64,000 nt of DNA from the NCBI RefSeq assembly GCF_001661675.2, contig NZ_CP019602.1, positions 62,001 to 126,000 of the forward strand. The letters are read 5' to 3'. Made by a program: the position numbers and the translations under genes. Shown here one piece after another: positions 9,488 through 18,439 of this stretch (its first letter is position 1; every line of letters starts with the position of its first letter). The notes below the pieces were generated by a model. It worked only from the letters and a program-made list of their open reading frames with translations, was not told the origin of the DNA and ran no database searches. The stretch comes from Croceicoccus marinus (lineage in GTDB: Bacteria; Pseudomonadota; Alphaproteobacteria; Sphingomonadales; Sphingomonadaceae).

Positions 9488-11011
9488 ATGGCTTCCGAGC
9501 GGCGGACCTTCGCCATCATCTCCCACCCCGACGCGGGCAAGACCACGCTGACCGAAAAGCTGCTGCTGACCGGCGGCGCGATCCATCTGGCGGGTGAGGT
9601 GAAGGCGCGCGGGCAGGCGCGGCGCGCACGTTCGGACTGGATGAAGATCGAGCAGCAGCGCGGCATCTCGGTCACTTCGTCGGTCATGACGTTCGAGCGG
9701 GACGGGATCACCTTCAACCTGCTCGATACGCCGGGGCACGAGGATTTTTCCGAAGACACCTATCGCACGCTGACCGCGGTCGATTCGGCGATCATGGTGA
9801 TCGACGCGGCCAAGGGGATCGAGCCGCAGACCCGCAAGCTGTTCGAGGTCTGCCGGCTGCGCAGCGTGCCGATCATCACCTTCGTCAACAAGGTCGACCG
9901 CGAAGGGCGCGATCCGTTCGAATTGATCGACGAGGTTGCCGACATGCTGGCGCTGGACGTCAGCCCGATGAGCTGGCCCATCGGCATGGGCGGCCAGTTC
10001 GAGGGCATACTGGATTACGCGACCGGCCATGTCGCGCGGCCCGAGGGCGGATCGCGGGAATTCCTGGGCAAGATCGACGAGGATCCGGCGATCCCGGACG
10101 ATTTCGCCGAACAGGCCGAGCTGGCGCGCGAGGCCTATCCCGATTTCGACATCGACGCCTATCGCGGCGGTGACCTGACCCCGGTGTTCTTCGGATCGGC
10201 ATTGAAGAATTTCGGCGTGGTACAGATGATCGAGGCGATTGCCAATTACGCCCCGCCGCCGCGCCCGCAGCCGACCGACGATGGCGAGGTGCAGCCCGGC
10301 CGCGACGAGGTATCGGGCTTCATCTTCAAGGTGCAGGCCAACATGGACCCGCAGCACCGCGACCGCATCGCCTTCATGCGGCTGGTGTCGGGCACGTTCA
10401 AGCGCGGCATGAAGCTGACGCCAAGCGGGCTGGGCAAGCCGATCGCGGTGCATTCCCCGATCCTGTTCTTCGCGCAGGACCGCGAGATCGCCGATACGGC
10501 GGAGCCGGGCGACATCATCGGCATTCCGAACCATGGCACGCTGCGCGTGGGCGATTCGCTGTCGGAAAAGAACGACATCCGTTTCACCGGCCTGCCCAAT
10601 TTCGCGCCCGAGATCCTGCGCCGCGTGGTGCTGAGGGATCCGACCAAGACCAAGCAGCTGCGCAAGGCCCTGGACGATCTGTCGGAAGAGGGCGTGATCC
10701 AGGTGTTCTATCCCGAGATCGGGGCGCAGTGGATCATCGGCGTGGTGGGGCAACTGCAGCTGGAAGTGCTGATCTCGCGGTTGTCGGCGGAATACAAGGT
10801 GGAGGCGGTGCTGGAAGCGGCGCCTTTCGCCACAGCGCGTTGGATCAAGGGCGACGCGGCGGCCATGGCCGAGTTCGAAAGCTTCAATCGCCCCAATCTG
10901 GCCAAGGACCGCGACGGCGACCTTGTCTTCCTGGCGAAATCGCCGTGGGACGTGAATTACCAGCAGGAAAAGAACCCAAAGCTGACCTTTGGCGCCACCA
11001 AGGAGAGGTGA
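9488..11011 (+). CDS. prfC: peptide chain release factor 3
   Basis: The 507-aa GTPase removes RF1/RF2 from the ribosome after termination. GTPase motifs are intact: HPDAGKTTL (G1), QQRGISVTSS (switch I), DTPGHEDF (G3) and NKVDREGRDP (G4). The RF3-specific C-terminal domain carries GVVGQLQLEVL. The ATG at 9488 follows the SDR stop by 6 bases. Length is close to the usual 520-530 residues. Confidence 0.96.
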   Translation: MASERRTFAIISHPDAGKTTLTEKLLLTGGAIHLAGEVKARGQARRARSDWMKIEQQRGISVTSSVMTFERDGITFNLLDTPGHEDFSEDTYRTLTAVDSAIMVIDAAKGIEPQTRKLFEVCRLRSVPIITFVNKVDREGRDPFELIDEVADMLALDVSPMSWPIGMGGQFEGILDYATGHVARPEGGSREFLGKIDEDPAIPDDFAEQAELAREAYPDFDIDAYRGGDLTPVFFGSALKNFGVVQMIEAIANYAPPPRPQPTDDGEVQPGRDEVSGFIFKVQANMDPQHRDRIAFMRLVSGTFKRGMKLTPSGLGKPIAVHSPILFFAQDREIADTAEPGDIIGIPNHGTLRVGDSLSEKNDIRFTGLPNFAPEILRRVVLRDPTKTKQLRKALDDLSEEGVIQVFYPEIGAQWIIGVVGQLQLEVLISRLSAEYKVEAVLEAAPFATARWIKGDAAAMAEFESFNRPNLAKDRDGDLVFLAKSPWDVNYQQEKNPKLTFGATKER

Positions 11012-11032
11012 CAGCGGGTCGCCATCCGGATT

Positions 11033-11602
11033 ATGGCGGTAGGCATGGCCCAGTTCTTCGATGTTATCGGCGACGACCACCGCGCGATGATCTCTCGCCA
11101 GCCGGTGTATTTCGTCGCCACCGCCGCGGCGGAGGGGCGGATCAACCTGAGCCCCAAGGGTTACGACACGTTTCGCATCCTGTCCGACAGTCAGGTCGCA
11201 TGGCTCGACCTTGCGGGTTCGGGTAACGAGACCCACGCCCATCTGGCGGTCGACGGCCGCATCACCGTGATGTTCTGCAATTTCGAGCAGCCGGCGCTGA
11301 TCCTGCGGCTTTATGGCCGCGGGCGCGCGGTGCTGCCCGAAGACGGCGAATGGAACGGGCTGGCGAAGCATTTCACCCTGCTGCCCGGTACGCGGCAGAT
11401 CTTCGTGATGGATGTGGACACGGTGCAGACCAGCTGCGGTTATGGCGTGCCCCTGATGTCGCTGGAGCGCGACAGGCCGACGCTGATCAAGCATCACCAG
11501 AAGTCCGATCCCGATGACTGGCTGGCTAGGCAGCAGGCTATGGATCGCAGCATCGACGGTCTGCCCGTTCGCACGACCGACCGTTATTTCGGCGATGCGT
11601 GA
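11033..11602 (+). CDS. pyridoxamine 5'-phosphate oxidase family protein
   Basis: A 189-aa split-barrel flavin-binding protein. FFVATAAAEGRINLSPKG-like sequence at residues 25-42 and the GSGNETHAHL segment fit the PPOX-type family (flavin-dependent oxidases or sensors), but it is not PdxH. The start could be the ATG at 11033 or that at 11045 (MAQFFDVIGDDH); the second is closer to relatives I recall. It follows prfC by 21 bases. Substrate is unknown. Confidence 0.75.
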   Translation: MAVGMAQFFDVIGDDHRAMISRQPVYFVATAAAEGRINLSPKGYDTFRILSDSQVAWLDLAGSGNETHAHLAVDGRITVMFCNFEQPALILRLYGRGRAVLPEDGEWNGLAKHFTLLPGTRQIFVMDVDTVQTSCGYGVPLMSLERDRPTLIKHHQKSDPDDWLARQQAMDRSIDGLPVRTTDRYFGDA

Positions 11603-11644
11603 CGGTGCGCGGAACAATTCGGCGCGTCGCACGATAGGTTCGAT

Positions 11645-12332
11645 GTGCAGCTGAAGATCGCAAGCTACAACATACACAAGGGCGTGGGACTGGATCGCAA
11701 GTGCGATCCGGACCGGATCCTGTCGGTCCTGGCCGAACTCGACGCCGATGTCGTGGCGCTGCAGGAATGCGATCGCCGCTTCGGCCAGCGGCAGAGCGTC
11801 CTGCCCCGCGCCCGGATCGAGGATTCGCGTTACCGGCCCGTTGCCATCGATACGCGGCCCGGCAGCCTGGGCTGGCACGGGAATGGCTAAGACGGTCGAA
11901 ATCGTCGACACCGCGGCCCTGACCCTGCCTGCACTGGAGCCGCGCGGTGCGGTGCGGATCGACCTGCGCAAGGACGGCAAGCGGGCGCGCGTCATCGGGA
12001 TGCATCTTGACCTGTCGGGGCTAATGCGACGCGAGCAGGCGCGCAGCGTGCTGGCGCATCTGGATGGGCTGGGCAAGCCAGTGCCGACGGTACTGGCGGG
12101 CGACACCAATGAATGGGCCGCTCGCGGCGGAGTGTTCCGCTGCTTCGCCGATGGCTGGACGGTGCTGGACTGCGGGCGGAGCTTTCCGACACGGCGCCCG
12201 ATCGCGCGGCTCGACCGGATGATCGTCAGCGACCACTGGACCGTCGAGGCGGCGGGGCCGCATCACAGCCTGCTCGCCTCGCGCGCATCGGACCATCTGC
12301 CGGTATGGGCCACTCTGTCGCTGGACAAGTAG
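11645..12332 (+). pseudogene. endonuclease/exonuclease/phosphatase family protein, frameshifted
   Basis: Two overlapping frames together make one EEP-family protein. The first begins at GTG 11645 (QLKIASYNIHKGVGLD) and contains LQECDRRFGQR, then hits TAA 11888-11890 right after GWHGNG. The second frame continues as AKTVEIVDTAALTLPAL with GDTNEW, RLDRMIV and SDHLPVWATL, the catalytic Asp-Asn and His motifs, to TAG at 12332. Relatives have GNA followed by a few hydrophobic residues and Arg at this point, so several residues seem missing; a small deletion of length 2 modulo 3 fits better than a single inserted base. Enzymatic function is probably lost unless this is a sequencing error. Confidence 0.8.
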
Positions 12333-12476
12333 CGACCTGCAAGCGGGCAATACACCATCCAGGCATGCCCAAAAAACAGGCAATGTCAGACGCATTGCTT
12401 ACGCTTTAGGCGCGAACACCAATATTTTATTACTGCATATTCGCCGTCCGCACGGAAAAGATTGTGCAAATGTGAC

Positions 12477-12492
12477 TTGGCACATCCCTTGC
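12477..12492 (+). promoter_or_regulatory. sigma-54 promoter for glnK-amtB
   Basis: TTGGCACATCCCTTGC matches the -24/-12 consensus with GG and GC ten bases apart. It lies 51 bases before the glnK ATG, the expected place for a nitrogen-regulated operon under NtrC and RpoN. No convincing NtrC site was found upstream by eye. Confidence 0.85.
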
Positions 12493-12543
12493 ATTGTAGA
12501 TGTCGACCGGCAGAGGGGTCGGTAGGCTAACGAGGGGGCAGGG

Positions 12544-12882
12544 ATGAAATTCATCATCGCCATCATCAAGCCGTTCAAACTGGACGAGGTTCGCGAGGCA
12601 TTGGGCTCGCTGGGTGTCGCCGGGATGACGGTTACCGAAGTAAAGGGCTTTGGCCGCCAGAAGGGCCAGACCGAGATTTACCGCGGTGCGGAATATTCGA
12701 CCAACATGCTTCCCAAGGTGAAGCTCGAGATTGCGGCCGCAGATGCGCTGGCTCCGCAGATTATCGAGACGATCCAGCAAGTCGCCAGCACCGAGGCCAT
12801 CGGTGACGGCAAGATCTTCGTGCTCGACCTGGCTTCTGCCGTGCGGATCCGCACCGGCGAGAGCGGCGACACCGCGCTGTGA
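12544..12882 (+). CDS. glnK: P-II family nitrogen regulatory protein (first copy)
   Basis: The 112-aa trimeric signal protein binds ATP/ADP and 2-oxoglutarate and controls AmtB. The T-loop GRQKGQTEIYRGAEY carries the uridylylation residue Tyr51, and the C-loop GDGKIFVLDLASA is intact. It is the first gene behind a sigma-54 promoter and sits 14 bases before amtB, the classical glnK-amtB pairing. Confidence 0.96.
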   Translation: MKFIIAIIKPFKLDEVREALGSLGVAGMTVTEVKGFGRQKGQTEIYRGAEYSTNMLPKVKLEIAAADALAPQIIETIQQVASTEAIGDGKIFVLDLASAVRIRTGESGDTAL

Positions 12883-12896
12883 GGGGGAAACCAGAC

Positions 12897-14246
12897 ATGA
12901 TCCGCAAAATCGCTTGCGGTACGGCGACGCTGGGCGCGTCGCTGTTCGCCGCTGCCACCGCCTGTGCCCAGGAGGCCGGCGTTCCGATCGCAGCTGCCAC
13001 CGAAACGGTGGAGACCCTGGCCGTTCCGAACCCGGGCAACAACGCCTGGATGATGACCTCTACCCTGCTGGTCCTGATGATGATCCTGCCGGGCCTTGCG
13101 CTGTTCTATGGCGGCCTGACCCGTTCGAAGAACATGCTCTCGATGATGACGCAGATCGGCGCCACCGCCGCTCTCGCCATGTTGATCTGGGTGATGTGGG
13201 GCTACTCCACCGCCTTCGGACCCGAGGGCAACGCGTTCTTCAGCTGGGGCAATATGTTCCTGTCGGCGACCACGTCGGACAGCACGGCGGCGACATTCTC
13301 CGACGAAGTGATCTCGGAATATGTCTTCATCAGCTTCCAGATGACCTTTGCGGCGATCACCGCGGCGCTGATCCTGGGTGCCACGGCAGAGCGCATGAAG
13401 TTTTCGGCGACCATGCTGTTCGTGACGATCTGGCTGACCATCGTCTATTTCCCGATCGCGCACATGGTGTGGGCGGGCGGCGGCCTGCTGTTCGAAATGG
13501 GCGCGCTGGACTTTGCCGGCGGTACCGTGGTGCACATCAATGCCGGCGTCTCCGCGCTGGTGCTCTCGTTCCTGCTGGGCAAGCGCCACGGCTATCCGGC
13601 CGAACCGATGCCACCGCACTCGCTGACGCTGACGATGATCGGCACCGGACTGCTGTGGGTGGGCTGGTTCGGCTTCAACGCCGGTTCGGAACTGGAAGCC
13701 GACGGCACCGCCGGTCTTGCGATGATCAACACCTTCGTCGCGACCGCTTCGGCTGCCCTGTTCTGGATGCTGTGCGAGAAGTTCAGCGGCCACAAGGGGT
13801 CGGCCCTCGGCTATTGCTCGGGTATCATCGCGGGTCTCGTCGCGGTTACGCCTGCGGCCGGTAACTCCGGTCCGTTCGGCGCCATCGTCCTGGGCGCGAT
13901 CGCATCGATCGTCTGCTTCATCATGGTCGCCAAGGTGAAGCCGGCTCTGGGCTACGACGATTCGCTCGACGCATTCGGCATCCACGGCGTTGGCGGCATC
14001 GTCGGCGCCATCGGCACCGGCGTGGTCTATGCGCCGAGCCTTGGCGGCCCGGGCGGCGACGACTTCATGATGGGCAGCCAGGTCATGACGCAGATCATTG
14101 CGGTCCTGGTCGCCATTGGCTGGGCTGCCGTGGGTACGCTTATCGCCGGTCTCGTCACCAAGATGATCACCGGGCTGCGCGTCTCTTCCGAAGTCGAGAT
14201 GGAAGGTCTCGACATCGGCGAGCATGGCGAGCGTGCCTATAACTGA
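12897..14246 (+). CDS. amtB: ammonium transporter
   Basis: A 449-aa inner-membrane channel with 11 predicted helices after a cleavable N-terminal signal (cut near ACAQ). The paired pore histidines lie in VVHINAGVSALV and GIHGVGGIVGAIGTG; GLALFYGGLTRSKN is the family N-terminal signature. ATG 12897 (MIRKIACGTA) is preferred over a GTG at 12879 that overlaps the glnK stop, because GAGGGGG precedes it. A terminator follows at 14334. Confidence 0.96.
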   Translation: MIRKIACGTATLGASLFAAATACAQEAGVPIAAATETVETLAVPNPGNNAWMMTSTLLVLMMILPGLALFYGGLTRSKNMLSMMTQIGATAALAMLIWVMWGYSTAFGPEGNAFFSWGNMFLSATTSDSTAATFSDEVISEYVFISFQMTFAAITAALILGATAERMKFSATMLFVTIWLTIVYFPIAHMVWAGGGLLFEMGALDFAGGTVVHINAGVSALVLSFLLGKRHGYPAEPMPPHSLTLTMIGTGLLWVGWFGFNAGSELEADGTAGLAMINTFVATASAALFWMLCEKFSGHKGSALGYCSGIIAGLVAVTPAAGNSGPFGAIVLGAIASIVCFIMVAKVKPALGYDDSLDAFGIHGVGGIVGAIGTGVVYAPSLGGPGGDDFMMGSQVMTQIIAVLVAIGWAAVGTLIAGLVTKMITGLRVSSEVEMEGLDIGEHGERAYN

Positions 14247-14333
14247 CACCAAGATCACCAGATTGGCGGGGTGAAATCCTTCTCTCCTCTCCCACTCCGC
14301 CAACCAGCGTTCCTCCTGCGAACGGTGAACTGG

Positions 14334-14365
14334 GGCCGGAAGCCAAGCGCTTCCGGCCTCTTTTT
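14334..14365 (+). terminator. Rho-independent terminator after amtB
   Basis: GGCCGGAAGC and GCTTCCGGCC form a 10-bp perfect stem with a 5-base loop, followed by TCTTTTTCC. It separates glnK-amtB from the second P-II gene. Confidence 0.85.
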
Positions 14366-14445
14366 CCTGGCACCGTGTTTCCCTTGAGTTCGGGGCGGCT
14401 TGCCGCCATCACGGGCGCAAGGGATGCGAGAGGAGCCGCGCCGCG

Positions 14446-14784
14446 ATGAAATATGTGATTGCCATCATCAAGCCCCACAAGCTGGACGAGGTCCGCGAAG
14501 GGCTGAGCGCGCTGGGCGTGGCCGGTATGACCGTGTCGGAAGTGAAGGGTTTCGGCAGGCAGAAGGGCCAGACCGAGATCTATCGCGGCGCCGAATATTC
14601 GCTGAACATGGTGCCCAAGGTGAAGCTGGAGATCGCGACGAGCGACGCGCTGGCGCCGCAGATCGTGGAAGTCATCCAGAACGCCGCCAATTCCGAGACG
14701 ATCGGCGACGGCAAAATCTTCGTGCTGGATCTGGCATCGGCACTGCGCGTGCGGACCGGCGAGATAGGCGACAGCGCGCTATAG
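14446..14784 (+). CDS. glnK: P-II family nitrogen regulatory protein (second copy)
   Basis: A second 112-aa P-II protein, clearly paralogous to the copy at 12544: the T-loop with Tyr51 is identical in sequence over GRQKGQTEIYRGAEY and differences are scattered elsewhere. It lies behind the amtB terminator, so it either has its own promoter or is expressed by read-through. Whether it acts as GlnB or a second GlnK cannot be told from sequence alone. Confidence 0.93.
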   Translation: MKYVIAIIKPHKLDEVREGLSALGVAGMTVSEVKGFGRQKGQTEIYRGAEYSLNMVPKVKLEIATSDALAPQIVEVIQNAANSETIGDGKIFVLDLASALRVRTGEIGDSAL

Positions 14785-14800
14785 CGCTGACAGCCGGGGG

Positions 14801-15235
14801 TCAGCGACCGGCGCTGAGCATCTCGATCATCTGGCGGATCGGCGAAACGTCGTAGCCGCCCGATGCCGCCTGCGAGGCGATGACCGATGGATTGGCGCCC
14901 TGCTTCGCGCGGGCCAGCGCCCACAGCAACGTGGAACGCGTGCCCGATCGGCAATAGGCGAGGATCGGTCCGCCGGCTGCCTCCAGAGCGTCGACCATGG
15001 CGTCGACCTGTCCCTGCCCGAAACCCGCATGGGTCACCGGTATCGCGCGATAGGCCATGCCGGCCGCCTCGGCGGCGGCGGCGATTTCGGCGCCATAGAC
15101 CTGGCCCGGCTCTTCATCGTCGGGGCGATTGTTGACGATCATGGTGACCCCCAGCGCCTTGGCTTTGGCAACATCGTCCACGCCGATCTGCGGGCTGGCC
15201 AGGAATTCGTCATTGATCCGGCGGAATTCGTTCAT
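14801..15235 (-). CDS. TIGR01244-type sulfurtransferase/phosphatase (DUF442)
   Basis: A 144-aa protein with a protein-tyrosine-phosphatase-like P-loop, AYCRSGTRS, Cys95 and Arg100, and the N-terminal block [13 protein letters not shown]. These define the DUF442 domain found alone or fused to beta-lactamase-like persulfide dioxygenases. It likely handles sulfane sulfur or a phospho-substrate in the cytoplasm. It overlaps the upstream TerC gene by 4 bases, so the two are cotranscribed. Confidence 0.85.
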   Translation of the reverse strand: MNEFRRINDEFLASPQIGVDDVAKAKALGVTMIVNNRPDDEEPGQVYGAEIAAAAEAAGMAYRAIPVTHAGFGQGQVDAMVDALEAAGGPILAYCRSGTRSTLLWALARAKQGANPSVIASQAASGGYDVSPIRQMIEMLSAGR

Positions 15236-16032
15236 GCCGCGACCTCGGGATGAGCCTCGGCCTTGCGGCGGTTGCGCTTGACCATGTTGAGCATTTCGAC
15301 GCCGACCGAGAAGCCCATCGCGGCATAGACATAGCCCTTGGGCACGTGGAAGCCGAAGCCGTCCGCGATCAGCACGAGGCCAATCATCACCAAGAAGGCG
15401 AGAGCCAGCATCACCAGTGTCGGGTTTTTCTCAATAAAGCGGGCGAGCGGATCGGCGGCGATCAGCATGATGCCGACGGTGATAACGACCGCGGTCACCA
15501 TGATCGGAACATGGTCGGTCATGCCGACGGCGGTCAGGATCGAATCGATCGAGAAGACGAGGTCGAGAGCGATAATCTGCGCGATGGCGGCCCCGAACGT
15601 GATTTGCGCGACGCCCTTCTTCTTGTCGAGCATCTCGCCCGAATGTTCGTCAGGCTCCATGTTGTGATGGATTTCCTTGGTGGCTTTCCAAAGCAGGAAC
15701 AGCCCGCCCGCAAGCAGGATCAGATCGCGTCCGGAAAAGGACGTTTCGAAAGTGGGGACCCCATGTTCGCCAACATCCCCGGTAAGGCCGAGATCGAACA
15801 GCGGCGTCTGCAACGTCACGATCCAGCCGATCAGCATCAGCAGGCAGATACGCATGATCAACGCCAGGGCAAGGCCGATCTGCCGCGCCTTCGCCTGCTG
15901 ATGTGCTGGCAGCTTGTTCGACAGGATCGCGATGAACACGAGATTGTCGATGCCGAGAATAATCTCAAGCACGACGAGTGTGATAAGGGCCACCCAGGCC
16001 GCGGGATCGGAAAGCAGTGCGACAATGTCCAT
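15232..16032 (-). CDS. TerC family integral membrane protein
   Basis: A 266-aa polytopic membrane protein. [13 protein letters not shown] in the first helix and [14 protein letters not shown] in a later one carry the acidic residues typical of TerC/Alx proteins, now linked to manganese or calcium export and metalation of exported enzymes. A cytoplasmic loop with [12 protein letters not shown] separates the two halves. It is the first gene of a two-gene unit. No manganese riboswitch (yybP-ykoY) could be recognised upstream. Confidence 0.9.
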   Translation of the reverse strand: MDIVALLSDPAAWVALITLVVLEIILGIDNLVFIAILSNKLPAHQQAKARQIGLALALIMRICLLMLIGWIVTLQTPLFDLGLTGDVGEHGVPTFETSFSGRDLILLAGGLFLLWKATKEIHHNMEPDEHSGEMLDKKKGVAQITFGAAIAQIIALDLVFSIDSILTAVGMTDHVPIMVTAVVITVGIMLIAADPLARFIEKNPTLVMLALAFLVMIGLVLIADGFGFHVPKGYVYAAMGFSVGVEMLNMVKRNRRKAEAHPEVAA

Positions 16033-16163
16033 GGCGCATCTCTGCCCGCAGACCGCAACCCGCGCAAGTCTCCTGACCGGATCTTCCGGCAGGGAATCGA
16101 CCCAGGGTGCGCAATTCGTTCGCTATTGCCGGATAAATGCTTTATGAACGCTTGGCAGTGGGA

Positions 16164-16184
16164 ACCGATATCCGCAGTATCGGT
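16164..16184. repeat. inverted repeat between the TerC and cold-shock genes
   Basis: ACCGATA and TATCGGT are 7-bp arms around a 7-base spacer, in the divergent region. It has no T run, so it is more likely an operator or RNA hairpin than a terminator. Confidence 0.4.
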
Positions 16185-16260
16185 CTGATCGCCCGGCGCT
16201 TGTCCGTCCGCACGCCGGGGCGATAGAGGGAAGGGCGAGACGCAAGGTACGCTTCGGTTT

Positions 16261-17070
16261 ATGGGTTATGATAAAGGTCGGCGCGGTCGCGGTCGTGACA
16301 AGCGCGATAGTTTCGGTGAAGAAGGGTTCGATCCGTTCTCGCGCGGTGGTTTCGGATACGATCAGGCGCCTTCAGAATCGGGTGGTTTTCGTGGTGGCGG
16401 CTTCGATCGCGATCGCGGCGGTTTCGGTAACGACCGTGGTGGCAGCAGCTTCGGCGGCAACGATCGCGGCGGCTTCGGCGGCGGTGGTGGTGGCCCGCGT
16501 GGCGGCGGCGGCGGCGGCGGTGGCTTCCGCGGCGGCGCTGGCGGTGGTGCCGGCGGCGGTGGCGGCGGGCGCATGCCCCCGCAGGTTGTCGGCGCAGGCA
16601 AGGGTGTCGTAAAATTCTTCAACACCAACAAGGGCTTCGGCTTCATTCAGCGTGAAGACGGCGGTGAGGACGTGTTCGTCCACATCAGCGCGGTCGAGCG
16701 TGCGGGGCTTGAGGGTCTGGCCGAGGGGCAGGAACTTGCCTTCAACCTCGTGGATCGCGGCGGCAAGGTTAGCGCTGCCGATCTTCAGGTCGTGGGTGAC
16801 GTGATTCCGGTCGCCGCCGCCAAGCGCGAGGCGCCGCAGCGTCAGCTTACCGGCGACAAGGCTGCCGGCACTGTCAAGTTCTTCAACAGCATGAAGGGCT
16901 TTGGCTTCATCACGCGTGATGACGGCGAGCCTGATGCCTTCGTTCACATCAGTGCGGTGGAACGTTCGGGCCTTGCTGGCATCAACGAGGGCGACCGGCT
17001 CGAGTTCGATCTCGAGGTGGACCGACGCGGCAAATATTCTGCCGTGAACCTCGTTCCGATCCAGGAATAG
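16261..17070 (+). CDS. double cold-shock-domain protein with Gly/Arg-rich N-terminus
   Basis: The 269-aa protein has three parts. Residues 1-105 are rich in Gly with scattered Arg, Phe and Asp (RGG-like repeats). The two cold-shock domains follow, each starting with the VKFFN nucleic-acid-binding strand and carrying the RNP motifs KGFGFI and DVFVH or DAFVH (about 117-178 and 202-265). Such proteins bind single-stranded RNA or DNA. The Gly-rich part is likely disordered. A terminator follows 70 bases after the stop. Confidence 0.9.
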   Translation: MGYDKGRRGRGRDKRDSFGEEGFDPFSRGGFGYDQAPSESGGFRGGGFDRDRGGFGNDRGGSSFGGNDRGGFGGGGGGPRGGGGGGGGFRGGAGGGAGGGGGGRMPPQVVGAGKGVVKFFNTNKGFGFIQREDGGEDVFVHISAVERAGLEGLAEGQELAFNLVDRGGKVSAADLQVVGDVIPVAAAKREAPQRQLTGDKAAGTVKFFNSMKGFGFITRDDGEPDAFVHISAVERSGLAGINEGDRLEFDLEVDRRGKYSAVNLVPIQE

Positions 17071-17139
17071 TCGGCCCTGCCGACAGACTTGGGCGGAACC
17101 GGGTTTGACCGGGTCCGCCTGAAGCCCTAAATGGGCAAT

Positions 17140-17172
17140 AATGGCGGTTCCCGATCGGGGGCCGCCATTTTC
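17140..17172 (+). terminator. Rho-independent terminator after the cold-shock gene
   Basis: AATGGCGG and CCGCCATT form the outer stem, with the palindrome CCCGATCGGG inside, followed by TTTCCGTTG. It ends 77 bases before argD. Confidence 0.75.
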
Positions 17173-17248
17173 CGTTGTTTTCTTCCACGACCACGGCAAG
17201 GGGAGCCACCAGTTCAAATCCCCGCCCGCGAATGCAAAGGACATAAGA

Positions 17249-18439
17249 ATGTCGATCACGCCGTTGATGCCCGTGTACCCGCGCTGCGATGTCCGGCCGG
17301 TGCGAGGAGAGAACTGCCATCTGATCTCGGAAGACGGCCGCCGCTTCCTTGACTTTGCAAGCGGGATTGCGGTGAACCTGCTTGGCCACTCGCATCCAGC
17401 TCTGATCGACGCGATCCAGCGGCAGGCCGCGACACTCATGCATGTCTCGAACCTTTATGGCAGTCCGCAGGGAGAGGCTTTGGCCAAACAGCTGGTCGAC
17501 CTCACTTTCGCCGATACCGTGTTCTTCACAAACTCGGGTGCCGAAGCGGTTGAGTGTGCGATCAAGACTGCGCGCATCTATCACCAGTCAGCCGGTGCGC
17601 AGGACAGGTTCGAGATCATCACCTTCAACAACGCCTTTCACGGCCGTACGATGGCGACGATCAGCGCTTCGAACCAGGAAAAGATGCATAACGGCTTCTA
17701 CCCGATGCTCCCCGGCTTCCGCCATGTCGAGTTCAACGATCTAGAAGCGGCGAAGGCGGCCATTGGGCCGAATACCGCTGGGTTCCTGGTCGAACCGATC
17801 CAGGGCGAAGGCGGCATTCGGGTCGCAACCGAGGAATTCCTGCAAGGGCTGCGCAAGCTGGCCGGTGAGCATGATCTGATGCTGATCCTGGACGAGGTGC
17901 AGTGCGGAGTGGCGCGGACCGGCACCTTTTATGCCTATGAGCAATATGGGATCGAACCCGACATCCTCGCCACGGCCAAGGGGATCGGGGGCGGCTTCCC
18001 GTTGGGTGCATGTCTTGCGACGGAAAAGGCCGCGCGCGGCATGACCTTTGGCACTCACGGCAGCACCTATGGCGGCAATCCGCTCGCGATGGCGGCAGGC
18101 AAGGCCGTGCTGGATGTCGTCGGAAACGACGAGTTCCTCGCCCAGGTGCGCGCCAGCGGTGAGAAGCTGCGCGGGCGGCTGGAACAGTTTATCGGCAACT
18201 ATCCCGATCTCTTCAGCGAAGTTCGCGGGAAGGGGCTGATGCTCGGACTCAAGTTGAAGGTCGAGAGCCGACCCTTCGTTGCGCATCTGCGCGATCATCA
18301 CGGGTTGCTGGCCGTGGCCGCGGGCGACAACGTCATGCGCGTCTTGCCGCCACTCGTGATCGAGGACGATCATATCGACGAGTTCATGGAAAAGCTGTCG
18401 GCAGGCGCAGCGCCCTACAGTCCGGAAGCCGTCTCATGA
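17249..18439 (+). CDS. argD: acetylornithine/succinyldiaminopimelate aminotransferase
   Basis: A 396-aa PLP-dependent class III transaminase. [18 protein letters not shown], the aspartate of [12 protein letters not shown] and the PLP lysine in [11 protein letters not shown] are in order. The ATG at 17249 ([12 protein letters not shown]) is preferred, since it follows AAAGGA and relatives begin here; a longer frame would run into the terminator. It starts an arginine operon and overlaps argF by 4 bases. Confidence 0.95.
   Translation: MSITPLMPVYPRCDVRPVRGENCHLISEDGRRFLDFASGIAVNLLGHSHPALIDAIQRQAATLMHVSNLYGSPQGEALAKQLVDLTFADTVFFTNSGAEAVECAIKTARIYHQSAGAQDRFEIITFNNAFHGRTMATISASNQEKMHNGFYPMLPGFRHVEFNDLEAAKAAIGPNTAGFLVEPIQGEGGIRVATEEFLQGLRKLAGEHDLMLILDEVQCGVARTGTFYAYEQYGIEPDILATAKGIGGGFPLGACLATEKAARGMTFGTHGSTYGGNPLAMAAGKAVLDVVGNDEFLAQVRASGEKLRGRLEQFIGNYPDLFSEVRGKGLMLGLKLKVESRPFVAHLRDHHGLLAVAAGDNVMRVLPPLVIEDDHIDEFMEKLSAGAAPYSPEAVS

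Noticed and set aside
7109..12109. A 1,666-codon open frame on the minus strand opposite pheT to the EEP gene
   Set aside because: It runs antisense to several well-identified genes, has His/Arg/Gln-rich low-sense sequence and no family match; long antisense frames are expected in high-GC DNA.
12333..12476. NtrC binding sites upstream of the sigma-54 promoter
   Set aside because: No pair of TGCACC-like inverted half-sites could be placed with confidence.
14881..15253. Plus-strand frames opposite the DUF442 gene
   Set aside because: They are shadows of the minus-strand gene that carries the clear CRSGTRS motif.
16033..16163. Possible manganese riboswitch (yybP-ykoY) upstream of the TerC gene
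   Set aside because: The conserved core segments of that riboswitch class were not found on the minus strand.
16400..16575. Repeat array in the cold-shock gene, first suspected as a CRISPR-like or tandem repeat locus
   Set aside because: The repetition is GGC/GGT codons of the Gly-rich domain with no spacers; no CRISPR array exists in the window.
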